Shown in pieces: positions 28,601 through 39,041 of a stretch of DNA of 64,000 nucleotides (its first letter is position 1; the number at the start of each line of letters is the position of its first letter). This DNA comes from Aptenodytes patagonicus (lineage: Eukaryota; Chordata; Aves; Sphenisciformes; Spheniscidae). The position numbers and the translations under genes were made by a program. A model generated the notes under the pieces. The model saw only the letters and a program-made list of their open reading frames with translations, was not told the DNA's origin and ran no database searches. The stretch is taken from assembly GCF_965638725.1 (NCBI RefSeq), contig NC_134951.1, positions 78,619,068 through 78,683,067 of the forward strand. Reading direction: 5' to 3'.

Positions 28601-31600
28601 GTATAGAAATGGCCAGCTGATTTATACCAATATTCCATTATCTTTCCACTTGGTTAAGTGCACGTTAATGACAATTCTGGCAAGGTAAAGTTCACACAAC
28701 AGGTTCCACAGAGAAGCTGGGCCCTAACATATACCGTGCCCTTAGGATATATGACTCTGGACTAATGACTAGTCAAAACTAGCAGCAGAGATGCGTATGC
28801 TGAAACATACATTTCCACAGCCAGCTGCTTTATTCATAAGCAACTTGTTCAAGTGCCATAACATTGCTATAATAGCATTTCTATGGATGTTCTGTTGCTC
28901 AGGGGAGCACACAAAGGCTAGTGATGGGGAGGGAGGTTTGTCAGGGGAAAAAGTTATATATAACTTCCTTGGCCAAGAAACGGGATATACTGGATAAGAC
29001 TGTTGTACATTAGTGAAGCAACATGACAGAAGGAGTTTTGATGAGCAGTAACAAGCTAGACCAGCAATTAGTGAACCATTTTTCCGATGGAAGCCAAGGC
29101 ATCTCTGTGATACCAGCCAAGGTCAGGAAATCACCCTCAGCTGTCCCACAATGCAGAATGAGCTTTGCTAGTCACGTTGGAGTAGCATCTTACACAACTG
29201 GAGGACTGCAGACTGAAACCAGTGGGAGAGAAACAAACTGAAAAGACTGAGTAAGGAGAGAGAAAAGGGTAAATCCATTTATTGTTCTTGGCTGGGGCAT
29301 ATACACCGGTGAGATTCCCCTGTCCTGGTCAGCATTACCCAGTGCCTAGTGCGGCCTGAGACACATAGCAGGAAGGTTGTGCTGCTGCAGCTGCCCCTCC
29401 ACGTTCAGCCCTGTGTTCCTACACCCACTTCCCCTCTCTAAACATCAGCATTTTCAAAGCATCATGTCAGAATGGAGATGTATGTCTTTCCCTGCTTCTT
29501 GTTTTAAGTTATATTAATTTTTTTTCTTAAGTGTCCCTGTTCACGACCCTAAACCACTCACAGCTGCAGCAGATTAACCTCCACACATCCAGATTTGTGC
29601 TGGATCTGTTCCTGGGACCTTTTTAATATACAATGTCTGTCATCCTTGGTGCTGTGCCCAGAAGGGAGAGAGAGCGTCTCCAGGAAGCGTATTAGTCGTG
29701 GATCAAGTGTATTTCTTACATTAACTCATGTCAGAATTCACTTTCACATAGCAACTCCAGAATTTCAGGCAAAGTGGTGCAGGTGTGGAGGGACAGGGAG
29801 AAGAGAGAGGCATTATCCATCAATGCATTTTGGCTAAGATTTGCCGATATATCTGTAATAATTTCATTGGCCAAGTCCCTCACATGGCTCTGGATGTAGC
29901 AGCCTTGCATTTTTATTGGCATGCAGAAACCACAGATGACCTTTGTATGAAAACAGATAAACATTTGCGTCTTTTTCTCTGAGAGTTACGACACTGGCAC
30001 AGTTCAGCTGCATCCAGAACTCATTAAATTAATTGTAAATTATAAATTCTCTTTTTCCAGTTGCTCGTAATTATCCTAGCATGTTTTTTTTTCAAGCTAA
30101 TTTTTTTATTCTTGGTCTCTGTCCAAAAGCAGAATGGACTGCAACCAGCTGAGTAAGAGCTGCTTCTTGAGAGAATCGTGTATCAAAAACCCCTCTCCCT
30201 TTATATATATATTTCTACAATATAGACATGTGAAGACATACATATTTCTAGTATATATTAACTTACATACACATGTATTGTAGACGTACATGGGTGTACT
30301 GTCCCTTGCAGAATTAAGCACATGCAAAACTATATGTCTGTTCTATGAGGAATCTTTAAAAATTATTGCAGAAAAACTGATATGTAATTTGGTGGGATAT
30401 AAAAATGCCAGGGAAGTTGTTTATAAAACTTCCTCCACAGTTTTCAGATAGTGTATCTTTGGAAACTTGGGCCCTGTCATTGAATTCCTGACTGCACTGC
30501 TGTGAATAGCAAAGCTCTCCTTACTTCAAAGAACAAAAAGAGGAGTATTTTCCCCACAGAATTGACTTTCCACAGTGATTTTTTTTCTACATCCATTAAA
30601 AAAATGCTCAGTCATGTTTGGGGTTATTATGACTTTATTAAGACATAAAAATATATGGTAGCAGCCGTGCTGAATTTATCTTTAGTCCTTTGGAAAACTA
30701 AACCCATATTTGCACAAAGTCACAACGGATGACTGGCAGCCTGCTCTTATAAACAAAGTCACGGCAGCTTTATAACCACAATATGAGAGTCCAAGACGAG
30801 TGCAGAAACGCAGCAACCTTCGCCTGCCCCACAAAGGGCTCTGGCACGCAACAGAAGTGGCAGCGCTTTGAAGAAAACTTCTGGCTCTGGTTACAGAAGA
30901 AAAGCAAGGGGGAGTAGAAAGGAAGTTCAAACAAATGTGAAGTTTCTCTGTCCACTTACAAAGTTTTGTGTTGCTCAGTTATGAAAAAGCCATGTGTAAA
31001 TACATCCAGCCAAATCTCACTGAAAAACATCTGTGCTACCTTATGATACGAAAAACAAATACAGGGTGAAAACTTTGCGCATAGCCCTGGCTGATCCGAC
31101 AAGACCCTCGGGCAATGCCTTTGGCTTTACCTGTGTTCTCATGGATCTGCATGTTCCCACGTGCTTCTCTATCCTTTCACCCACGTCTCCCCGCCAGCCG
31201 GGATCGTTTCCTCGGGCTCCTGCACTCGCGTGGGCAGCGGATGCTGCAGTTGTAGAGAGGGGTTTACTCCTCTCTTTGCTCTCTTAGGCCTCCTCTCAGG
31301 AGGGGGACAATAACTGAGAGTCAAAGCAACCAGACTGCCTGAAATCCTCCTAAAAAGGGCCCAGCAGGTTTAACCCCATGTTTCCCACAGCTGCTTTGAG
31401 AGCTGATGGCAATCCCAGCCGAGGCTGCCAGTTCTTGGGCGGTCTCATGGTTTGTCCCTGCCTAAAACCACCTCTGCCTTCTCTTCCTTGTCTTCCTCAC
31501 CTGCTAAATGAATATACAAACAAAAGGGCTGCCACCTGGCTTGGACATGACAGTTAAAAACTGCTGGCTACAGTTAAAAACAGTCTCCATCAAGGTGCGT

Positions 31601-34600
31601 AATCCCTTTTTGGCCCTGCTAATATTCTGGCTCTGCGATATCCTATGGCAATGAGCTCCAACACATAAACACAGGCTGCGTGAAATCGTGCCTTTTTATG
31701 TTATTGTTAAACCTTCTAACTAACGATTTCATTGAGTGCCTCATTGTGACTGTATTGGAGGAAGCTGTGAACAGATTTACTATACTTTGTAGGCAGTACG
31801 AGGACCATTAATTCATACTTTGCAGGATTTTCTTCTTCCAGGGTAAAATCCATGTTCAGCACAGTGCTTGTGTATTTTAAGACCCTCTGAATTTCACCAG
31901 TTGAATGTTTTGTAGCACCCAAGCACCTTCGCAGATCTACTCTTTCTCTCACTCCTTTTTTCTTCCTGCTGCCCAGCTGTGCCACCAGCCGTGTTTCCAA
32001 GCCCACTGCTTGCTGCTCACCCCCTTTCCCTGCTTCCCACAGCCCACCGCTTTGCCCTTCCTGCCATGGTCTCCTCCTCTCTGTCACCTCTGGCAGAAGG
32101 CAGCTCTGCTCCCAGTGACCCTGACATGACAACAACTGTTTATTGCCTTCCGAGAAATTCCAGGTCAACCTCTCTCAGTTTACAATGAGGAAATAATTTT
32201 TCCACTCTCAAGTCAAGATTGGGGATTTTTTTTTCTGATTTTTGCACGATCATCATTAAGGAAAACCCACAGCTGTGTCCGGTTATAAGCTATTTCCCAT
32301 ATCTGCACACTGCTCTGGAGTGCTAAAAGCAGCAAGCTGGCTCATCAGCACCTTTGCTCGCTGGACTGGAATATTGCTGAGCACCATGTTTACATAGAAA
32401 CTCTGCCCCAGCACCTGCCTGACTCCCGACAGCTGACTCTACTGCTTACTTTTCTCCTCAGATCACTGTTAGCAATGAGGAGGTCAGCAACCCCTCCTTT
32501 CTCGACCTGGTGAGGACTCCCCGGATGAGGAGGAACACGCTCATCCTGATGTACGCCTGGTGAGTGCTCATGTCAGTCCAGCTTGTTGCCAGGGCAGGGG
32601 GTTTTGAAGAAAAAAAATCCCTTGTGACTTTTTAGGGCCTTTCCAGCTGCTTGTAGTCATTTGTTCGCCTCTCAACTTTTTTTCCCCTTTGCTGTATAGG
32701 TTCACAAGTGCCCTGATCTACCAGGGGCTTGTCATGCGCCTAGGAATTGTCGGAGGAAACCTCTACCTAGACTTCTTCATCTCAGGAGCTGTGGAGCTGC
32801 CTGCCGCTTTCCTAATTTTAGTGACAATTGATCGCATTGGCCGGCGCCTTCCCTTTGGAATAAGCAACATTGTGGCAGGAATTGCATGCCTTATTACTGC
32901 CTTCTTGCCAGAAGGTAATTTCCTTCCCGAAGTCAGGCTCTTTAGGTCAACAACTTCTCTCTGACACTCCTTAAGCAAGGACAGCAAGCCACACAAAACT
33001 GTAGATAAAAGTAAAAAAGTGTCTGGTGATGCAAGCAGCACTGCAGTCATGGAACAACATACCTTATTTGCTTATAGATTGCCCTGGGACATGTAATGGT
33101 TGTATCTTTGATGGGTGGTGAGTAACAGCTGGGTGTAGTCTTAGGAAAAAAGTGTATAAAGGTCCTGTACTGTTTTTGAAGGCAAATGCAAGGGAAAAGT
33201 ACACAAACATAGAGAGAAAATACATTCCCTGACTTGGAAGACATTTAATGGTGTAAGAAATCAGTAATTTAGCTGAGGCAGCTTGGTGGTCTTCTCATTT
33301 GTAAATAAAACAACGCAAACCACAACATGATGTAGGGGCTGCGGCAGACAACATGGAGATTGTTGCCCTGCACTCACCCTCCCAGGGGTTTGGACAATGT
33401 TAAGGGTTGGAGGAAAGGTATGGCTTTTGATTGAGTCATTCTTATCTGGTTTCAAGGACAAGTAAAAGGTCTGATATTGCACACAGGCTTCCCAGCATTG
33501 CTATCTTTTCTTTAAATTGTTTTCCCTCCTGTGTAATTTTTTTTTATCCCCACGGAAGCATTTGGAGGTGTTCTGAAGCAAATGTTACCACACCAGCATG
33601 CTTTGCCTTAGCGTAGCTGGGGACCAGCAGTTGAACTGGCATTAGAGAGGCTTATTCCTCCCCAGGGATGTTCCTGCCAAAGTAAGGGACAGTCCTGGCC
33701 AGCCTTAGAGGTTTTAGTTCCCGAAGTTATATTGTGGGGCAATCATTTTCCTAGAGAAGAGCCATGAGAAGCCACTTCAAGAGTATGATGTGCCCATGAA
33801 AACAGGCAGGTTTGTGGTGAATGCAAAATGAAATCCTTCAAAGAGGTGTGTTGATTCACCTCTGTCTCAGTTAAGCTCCCTTTATAGGGATTCCTCCAAA
33901 AGTACTTAAAATTAATACTGTATGCTTGAGGAGCTTCACTGCTTTAATAGAAGCAGAAATGACGGGAGAGGGAAATGGAGAGAGAAGATCAATGATCTGT
34001 TCGTGGTGCTGGCACTGGTGGCTGTGTCACCATGCCCTGGGATGTCACGTTGTCGTCACTTGTTTGCATTCATCAGTTTGACCCACTGAAGTCCGTGAGG
34101 ACTAACTCTGCTGTCCTGGTGGATTTCCCCCAGGTCCCCACTGCTGTGTGCCTCTCAGAAGAGCCGCCACATGTCGAGCAGATGCTGGCCGCCCCGTGCT
34201 CCTGTGGCAGCTCCCCTCATTCAGGGCACGGCAATTCAGGCTCAGAGGGCCTGGTCACCGTGTCATCTGCTGACTTTGCCAGCATCATTCTCCACCTGTT
34301 AAAAAAGTACAAAGGACCTGCTGGGACAGCAGGGACTGGGGACTATTGATCGCCTGGAGTTAGGGCTGTTGCAGGAGGAGGAAACAAAGACCGGCACTGG
34401 GGAGTTACTCCTGCAGGACACCTGCCTCTAGCACCTTCATGTAGTTTGGGCCACACCATATGCTGAGCATGGTGCAGCAGGTCTGGGGTTAGAGCAGGAG
34501 CATCGTGTGGGGCTGGTATGGCTTGAGTGAGGGGAGAAAGCGGTGGCCTGGGACCAGCAGGATGCTGCCACCAGCCTGCTCTCAGTAGTGGTGAAGTGCT

Positions 34601-37600
34601 GAGGGGACCTTGCCCAGGTGAGGAGAGGACAGCCTGGGGATTAGATACTTGCAGATGGGACACCTGAGGTCCGTGTCCTGCTTATATGTTTATACAGATG
34701 GGAAAAGCTGCAGCAGCAGCTTGTGAACGCTCAGTCACGCTGGGGTGCTCACACAGTTTGAGTCCCTTGGCAGAGGGAGGAGGCACACAGATGTCACCCT
34801 CACCTCGGGGGTCTGATGGACTGAAGAGGTACCAGGGAGACAACGTGGATTTGTTTTGTTCTTTCCAGCCTTTGCTTTTCTTACAAGTGTTTGAAAACAT
34901 AACTTTTCAGGGCAAAAGCAGTGTCTTGCAACATGGGATGAAATTCAATGGGGGTTTGTTTAGTTGTTTTGGAAGGGAAATAACTCCAAGCATCTCATTT
35001 TTTGGTTCAGAGCAAAGTGAAATGTTTTCTTGTTCTTCCTATTGAAGTTTTGAGAAAACACAATCACTGCTGGAGCCCTCTCCAGTGGCAGAGTTCCCCT
35101 TTGTGCCAGGTTCAGGCTTGTTATTTCACTTGCCTCCCCGTCTGCCTGGTCGTGGCAACTGTCGTCTTCCAAAAGCATTGCAGAAGTGCTTATTGCATTC
35201 CTTGTGACGCTTCTCCAGAGGCCACTGGCTCTCCAGAGAGGGCAGTCGGAGTGCTGAGGGGTCGCACACAGCAAGATGGGATGGGTCTGCCCTGCAGTGC
35301 GGATGTGACCGTTGCACCCCCTGCTGATGTATAAAGGCTCCCTGCTGACATATACAGGGCAGTGGCTGGGCACCAGAGCTTGAGCAGAGCTGGGAGAACC
35401 AGGCAGAGCCACCAGGGCAGCATAAGGCCCCTGGGCCGGTCGTGCCAGGTACAAAGACAAGCACCAGGGAAGGGGAGGGGGAGGATGGCCAGGAGCATTA
35501 TTAGGAGCGTGTCTAATGTGCAATGGCCAGACAAATTATGACATGTACTTGGCCTGCTCTAGGGAGAATTATTTTACTGTTGCTGCAGATGCACCTTTAG
35601 AGGTAGCTTCTTTGTGGTCAGAAGGCGTTGGGAGGTGACTCAATGGTGTTTCTTACAGCATAACATCCCTATATAAATAAATACTCCTTTCCAGAGCACA
35701 ATTTGGACATGGTCATGGGAGCTTCTAACGTTCATTCCCCCACCCATGCTGTTATGCCCCACTGGAATCTTGAATCAATCAATTGGAAGTGATTTCTGAT
35801 TCTCCAAAGCAGCCTCGCAGGATGCTGGAAAGCAATAAATGCCAGTATAGATTGGTATCTACAGCAGTGGCCTTTCATTCTGATTTGCACTGATCCAGTG
35901 TTTCTGTGACGTAGCTTCTGCTGACAGGGCCTGGGGCTCTCAGAAACGCTCTGCTGGTGCAGCAAAGGACACTTCACCCGGGTTTCTTTTTGAATGAACA
36001 GATATCCCATGGCTCAAAACGACGGTCGCCACACTGGGAAGACTGGGCATCACGATGGCTTTTGAAATCGTCTATCTTGTGAACATTGAACTGTACCCTA
36101 CGACGCTGAGGTACATCGAAAGCTCCCAGGAATCTTTCAACTTTCCCCTCTGCTTTTCCCCATTCCCTATTTCACCACTTTTTAGTAAAACGCGGTTTTC
36201 TCCAGAGTTTCCTAACTGAATAGCCACTGCTCAATGTGGATGGCATTTTCTGATGAGATAATTTTGGAGCTAAGTCTACGTTCTGCTCCTTAAACTGCTG
36301 TTTCAACTGTTTGTTAGCGCCTCTCAAATATCTGGCACTATTTTTCTTTTGCAGAAACTTTGGTGTTTCCCTGTGCTCGAGTTTGTGTGACCTAGGTGGG
36401 ATCATAGCCCCATTCCTGCTTTTCCGATTAGCAGCCATTTGGTTGGAGCTACCTCTAATTATTTTCAGTAAGATTTGATTTAAAATGTACTTTTAGTTTA
36501 AATATCCTCCTCCTAACAGAGCTTTTCTTTTGGGGCAAAAGTGTACTGTATGGCCTCATCTCTCCCTCAGACCAGCCCCGCTCAACCTTCATGCCTAGAG
36601 CAAGAGGCTGAATGGCAAATGGGTGAAATGTGGGTGTTTTCACGGCTCGTTATGGAAGACCTCCGGTCTGCTTGGGTGAAGCATAAAAGAAACTATGTGA
36701 GGTGCTTTAAGACTGAGAAACCTTACAGCTAAGTTCTGTAATTGCAGAGAAATAAGCTTAATCTCCCAACAGTAGAGGTTAATGTCCTTTAAAAAATATT
36801 TGGTTTGCATTTTTTGGTATATACAATTATGACTATGGATGTGGTATTAACCGTAACTACTTATGCCTGTCAAACACTTTTCCTCAGTTGCATTTTGGAA
36901 AAAATGAGCCCTGTGGATTAACTCTGTGGGAAAAAATTAGTTACTGCTAGCAAGGAAGCGGGAGTCTGTGGCTAAAACAGACTTTCAGGAGATACATGTG
37001 ACTGGGAAAAAAGCAAAAGGGATAGGATAGAATAAGAAGGGAAACTGGTGCTAATTAAAATTTTAGCTTGAAAACAAAAACGGAAAGACAAAAGACATTT
37101 TAAAAAATTACCATTATTCCAAGAATAGACGTATATAGAAGTACTGTTCACATTATCTAATGCTGAAATTCTGCTGCTGCTGAATTGAATAAACAGCTAC
37201 AGAATCAGAGAGGAACAGAGAGAACTATGCAACAGTCAGGGCTTTTACTTTTTGCTCCAGTCCTTCTATTTTTGACTTATTACGTTCTTTATATCTATGC
37301 AGGAAATTATTCCAAAATAACCATTCTTGATGAAATATTTCAGATTGGCTCTATCTGAATGCTCTTTCCCAAGGATGAATTTTTATTCTGAATCACATAA
37401 TCTACTTTGGCCACGGATACACGAAGAGAGTATTTCAGGAGAATCTCAGTGGTCTCAAAAAACACAGATGCATCTATGTGATAGAGCCCCTTGAACAAAG
37501 GCAGATTTTTCTTATGTGAGAAATACCATCCTGGTTCCAGTAAAGTTTGTATGTGCTTGCCCATGTGCACTTATCTCAGGTTTTTGACTTCTGAGATCTC

Positions 37601-38764
37601 CCTTTTGGGACAATTCAGGCTGCAAATGAACCCTTAGCCCTCAAGTTTTTTTGTAATACGTTAAATTAATGTAGCATAAAGGTGTTTGATAAGAGTAAGG
37701 TAATCAGAAATAGCTGTTGCACTTTAAAAATCTCACTTTAACCTTAATCTGAATAAACTTTCCTCAGTGGATAAACCCCCAAAATAAGAAAAGTAACAAT
37801 TTTCTTATTACTTTTGTATTTCTTCAATGTCCATTGTAGGTATTCTTGCAGTTATCTGCGGGCTCCTAGTATTGCTTTTACCAGAGACAAAGGGAATTTC
37901 CTTACCAGAGACAGTGGAGGATGTGGAGCAGCTTTCAAGGTATGATATGTATTTTCTTACGTTTACTTGGATGAGGTTTCCTGAGGGTGCTCTCCTCCAA
38001 CCTTGTCAGCTGTCATCAATTATTGATGTTTTCCAAGTGTCAAAGTAAATTCCCTAGTCAGGTTGATGTTATGAGCAGGTGGTATTTTCCTCAATAGAAA
38101 TGTAAACTTTTCAATACCACTAAGGCAGGTTGTTAAAAAAAAACAGGGGACAGAACCTGTATTTTTCTCATAGAGACACAAAGTTATCTTGTGCACCTCT
38201 AGAAGCAGAAAGTAATAGTGTGCAAGAGAGAGACTGCGAAGTATAGCCTGCAGCTCTCTGCTCAAGAGGACCAGCCATTACCTCAATCAAAGCATCCTGT
38301 GAGGAAGGACCCTTGATCATGGGAACATTTCCACAATTTGTGAAGTCATTGAAAAGTCACATACAAGATGAATTTATAGCTGAAGAGTTACAGGCACAGC
38401 TTTCCCACTGCTGGCACATGGCAAGCCAGACTCTTCACTGCATTGCGGGCATGCAGGGAACATTTATGCCTTGGCTTGCTTAGTAGTAAATTTCTTGAGG
38501 AGCTAGTGCTATACATTAATGTTTCAAACAGTGGCTTTGGATATTACATCAATAACTTTTGCCCGCTTCAATGTATGAACTAAAGAAAGAGGAAATTTTC
38601 TATGCAAAAAGTAAATGTTTCAGTATTGCAGCTTGGACTACAACTTGGACTACATCTTTTCCTGTTTCCTTCACCCTTATACCCCTCTCCCCTTCTGTTT
38701 CTTCAGTCATTTTGGTAAATGTGGCAAGAAACGGAAACACCAGGACACCAACTCTTATATTTGA
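7231..38764 (+). CDS. SLC22A3: SLC22A3 (organic cation transporter 3), whole gene, 11 coding exons
   Basis: Join 7231-7644, 20679-20782, 22741-22895, 25843-26008, 27057-27174, 32462-32559, 32700-32914, 36002-36110, 36355-36467, 37840-37939 and 38707-38764. All introns are GT-AG and phases agree, giving 549 residues, close to the roughly 556 of human OCT3. The protein is a 12-helix major facilitator of the SLC22 family: a plasma-membrane, sodium-independent, electrogenic transporter of monoamines, guanidines and other organic cations (family knowledge). Visible hallmarks are the N-terminal MPSFDE start, a long Cys-rich loop after TM1 (about 44-145) with N-glycosylation sequons at N82 and N111, PESPRWL at 283-289, GRR at 399-401, and Asp472 in TM11, equivalent to the substrate-site Asp of OCT1. 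The C-terminal tail is basic (KCGKKRK). The start is ATG 7231 with A at -3. OCT1 or OCT2 are less likely because the residues follow OCT3 closely throughout. Confidence 0.96.
10329..10370. repeat. Perfect 17-bp inverted repeat with 8-nt loop
   Basis: The left arm 10329-10345 (GAAAAGATGTCATATCA) is the exact reverse complement of the right arm 10354-10370. They are separated by 8 bases. As RNA it would form a stable hairpin, extendable by a G-U pair. It lies inside SLC22A3 intron 1. The function is unknown. Confidence 0.95.
19995..20025. repeat. CATCCC-type microsatellite
   Basis: Short tandem copies of CATCCC lie at the edge of a pyrimidine-rich stretch within SLC22A3 intron 1. Confidence 0.8.
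20511..20588 (+). repeat. 78-nt uninterrupted polypyrimidine tract (CCTTCC-type)
   Basis: Every base from 20511 to 20588 is C or T, in imperfect CTTCCC/CCTTCC units with near mirror symmetry. It ends about 90 nt before the SLC22A3 exon 2 acceptor. Tracts of this type can form triplex (H-DNA) and bind pyrimidine-tract proteins; either role here is inference. Confidence 0.92.
20679..20782 (+). CDS. SLC22A3: SLC22A3 exon 2
   Basis: It starts after the acceptor ttag and encodes residues 139-173: the end of the extracellular loop ([13 protein letters not shown]) and TM2, ending in GYAADR with Arg173 split across the junction. Phase 0 in, phase 2 out, donor AG|gtactg. Confidence 0.96.
20783..22740 (+). 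other. SLC22A3: SLC22A3 intron 2
   Basis: About 2 kb with a T homopolymer near 22178-22189. No other feature is recognised. Confidence 0.85.
22741..22895 (+). CDS. SLC22A3: SLC22A3 exon 3
   Basis: It follows the acceptor tttcaacag and encodes residues 174-224 ([13 protein letters not shown]... to ...WMTCYVI), covering TM3 and the start of TM4. Val225 is split. Phase 2 in, phase 1 out, donor G|gtgaga. Confidence 0.96.
22896..25842 (+). other. SLC22A3: SLC22A3 intron 3
   Basis: About 2.9 kb. The only recognisable element is a probable CR1 LINE 3' remnant near its end (about 25715-25772). Confidence 0.8.
25715..25772 (+). mobile_element. Probable CR1-like LINE 3' end relic
   Basis: The segment contains TCTGGGCTAGACAGACTT, then CCTGATACAGTACTATCC and CCTTATGTTCC. 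This resembles the conserved 3' end of older sauropsid CR1 elements (a GGGCTAGATGGACC-like block, a CAGTATGG-like block, then TTATGTTC). It is short and diverged, with no coding part. The upstream limit is uncertain. The assignment rests on a remembered consensus. Confidence 0.45.
25843..26008 (+). CDS. SLC22A3: SLC22A3 exon 4
   Basis: It follows the acceptor tgctcag and encodes residues 226-279: the TM4-TM5 loop ([12 protein letters not shown]), TM5 and TM6 up to LFLLYY. Trp280 is split. Phase 1 in, phase 2 out, donor TG|gtaaca. The loop appears one residue shorter than in mammalian OCT3, where I recall two consecutive arginines. Confidence 0.96.
26009..27056 (+). other. SLC22A3: SLC22A3 intron 4
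   Basis: About 1 kb, unique-looking. No feature is recognised. Confidence 0.85.
27057..27174 (+). CDS. SLC22A3: SLC22A3 exon 5
   Basis: It encodes residues 281-319, the start of the large intracellular loop, with the family motif [19 protein letters not shown] and ending [11 protein letters not shown]. This loop carries regulatory phosphorylation sites in SLC22 proteins (family knowledge). Phase 2 in, phase 0 out, donor GAG|gtactg. Confidence 0.96.
27175..32461 (+). other. SLC22A3: SLC22A3 intron 5
   Basis: About 5.3 kb. It contains AT-rich low-complexity stretches (28065-28125 and 30200-30290). No exon-like or RNA-like element is recognised. Confidence 0.8.
32462..32559 (+). CDS. SLC22A3: SLC22A3 exon 6
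   Basis: It follows the acceptor ctcctcag and encodes residues 320-351 ([20 protein letters not shown]...), the end of the intracellular loop and entry into TM7. Trp352 is split. Phase 0 in, phase 2 out, donor TG|gtgagt. Confidence 0.96.
32700..32914 (+). CDS. SLC22A3: SLC22A3 exon 7
   Basis: Only 140 bp after exon 6. It encodes residues 353-423, TM7 to TM9, with [21 protein letters not shown] and the major-facilitator-type motif DRIGRRLPF. Residue 424 is split. Phase 2 in, phase 1 out, donor G|gtaatt. Confidence 0.97.
32915..36001 (+). other. SLC22A3: SLC22A3 intron 7
   Basis: About 3.1 kb, relatively GC-rich between 34000 and 35500. That explains several overlapping long open frames (34343-34663, 34960-35534 minus), none of which I recognise as coding. 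Confidence 0.8.
36002..36110 (+). CDS. SLC22A3: SLC22A3 exon 8
   Basis: It encodes residues 425-459 ([15 protein letters not shown]... to ...ELYPTTL), TM10. Residue 424 becomes Asp across the junction and Arg460 is split. Phase 1 in, phase 2 out, donor AG|gtacat. Confidence 0.97.
36355..36467 (+). CDS. SLC22A3: SLC22A3 exon 9
   Basis: It follows the acceptor tttgcag and encodes residues 461-497, TM11, with [15 protein letters not shown]; Asp472 corresponds to the cation-binding Asp of OCT1. Phase 2 in, phase 1 out, donor A|gtaaga; the split codon becomes Ser498. Confidence 0.97.
36468..37839 (+). other. SLC22A3: SLC22A3 intron 9
   Basis: About 1.4 kb, AT-rich, nothing recognised. Confidence 0.85.
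37840..37939 (+). CDS. SLC22A3: SLC22A3 exon 10
   Basis: It follows the acceptor ttgtag and encodes residues 499-530: TM12 ([18 protein letters not shown]) and the start of the cytoplasmic tail ([12 protein letters not shown]). Phase 1 in, phase 2 out, donor AG|gtatga. Confidence 0.96.
37940..38706 (+). other. SLC22A3: SLC22A3 intron 10
   Basis: 0.77 kb. It contains an exact 11-bp direct duplication (CTTGGACTACA at 38632-38642 and 38644-38654) in the zone where the branch point of the last exon would lie. Confidence 0.85.
38707..38764 (+). CDS. SLC22A3: SLC22A3 exon 11 (terminal)
   Basis: It follows the acceptor tttcttcag. The split codon gives Ser531, then [18 protein letters not shown] and stop TGA at 38762-38764. 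The basic cysteine-containing tail matches the position and style of the mammalian OCT3 C-terminus, though the sequence has diverged. Confidence 0.93.
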
Positions 38765-38922
38765 CCTTTGAAGGACGGCACTGAACAAAGAACCCTGTTC
38801 CCATATTTGTTGTCCACCTGCCATTGCTTCAAAATTTGCTGCAGAGTATGGATTAAACTCCATGTTCTTCTTCTAAGCATAAAGATGTTTAAAACAAGGA
38901 GTGTATTTTTCTATAAATATGG

Positions 38923-38928
38923 AATAAA
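38923..38928 (+). terminator. SLC22A3: Candidate proximal poly(A) signal of SLC22A3
   Basis: An AATAAA hexamer 159 nt after the stop codon, followed within 40 nt by T/G-rich sequence (TTTTTTCTGAG...GCTGTTTG). Confidence 0.5.
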
Positions 38929-39032
38929 TTCATTTTTTCTGAGTATGCTGTTTGCAGGAAGGGAGCACTCTGTGGTTCTTGGTAGAGAACAGAACAGCTT
39001 AAAAAAGATGCACTATCCAGCTCAGTGAGGTC

Positions 39033-39041
39033 TTATTTATT
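39033..39041 (+). promoter_or_regulatory. AU-rich element nonamer
   Basis: TTATTTATT, the class II ARE nonamer, lies within a T-rich stretch (39032-39075) that contains further ATTT/TTTATTT units. It lies beyond the proximal poly(A) signal, so it would act only in a longer SLC22A3 mRNA. The function is inferred. Confidence 0.4.

Noticed and set aside
34960-35534. Overlapping long open frames (up to 187 codons) on the minus strand
   Set aside because: They lie in a GC-rich part of SLC22A3 intron 7 where long random frames are expected. There are no splice or homology signals.
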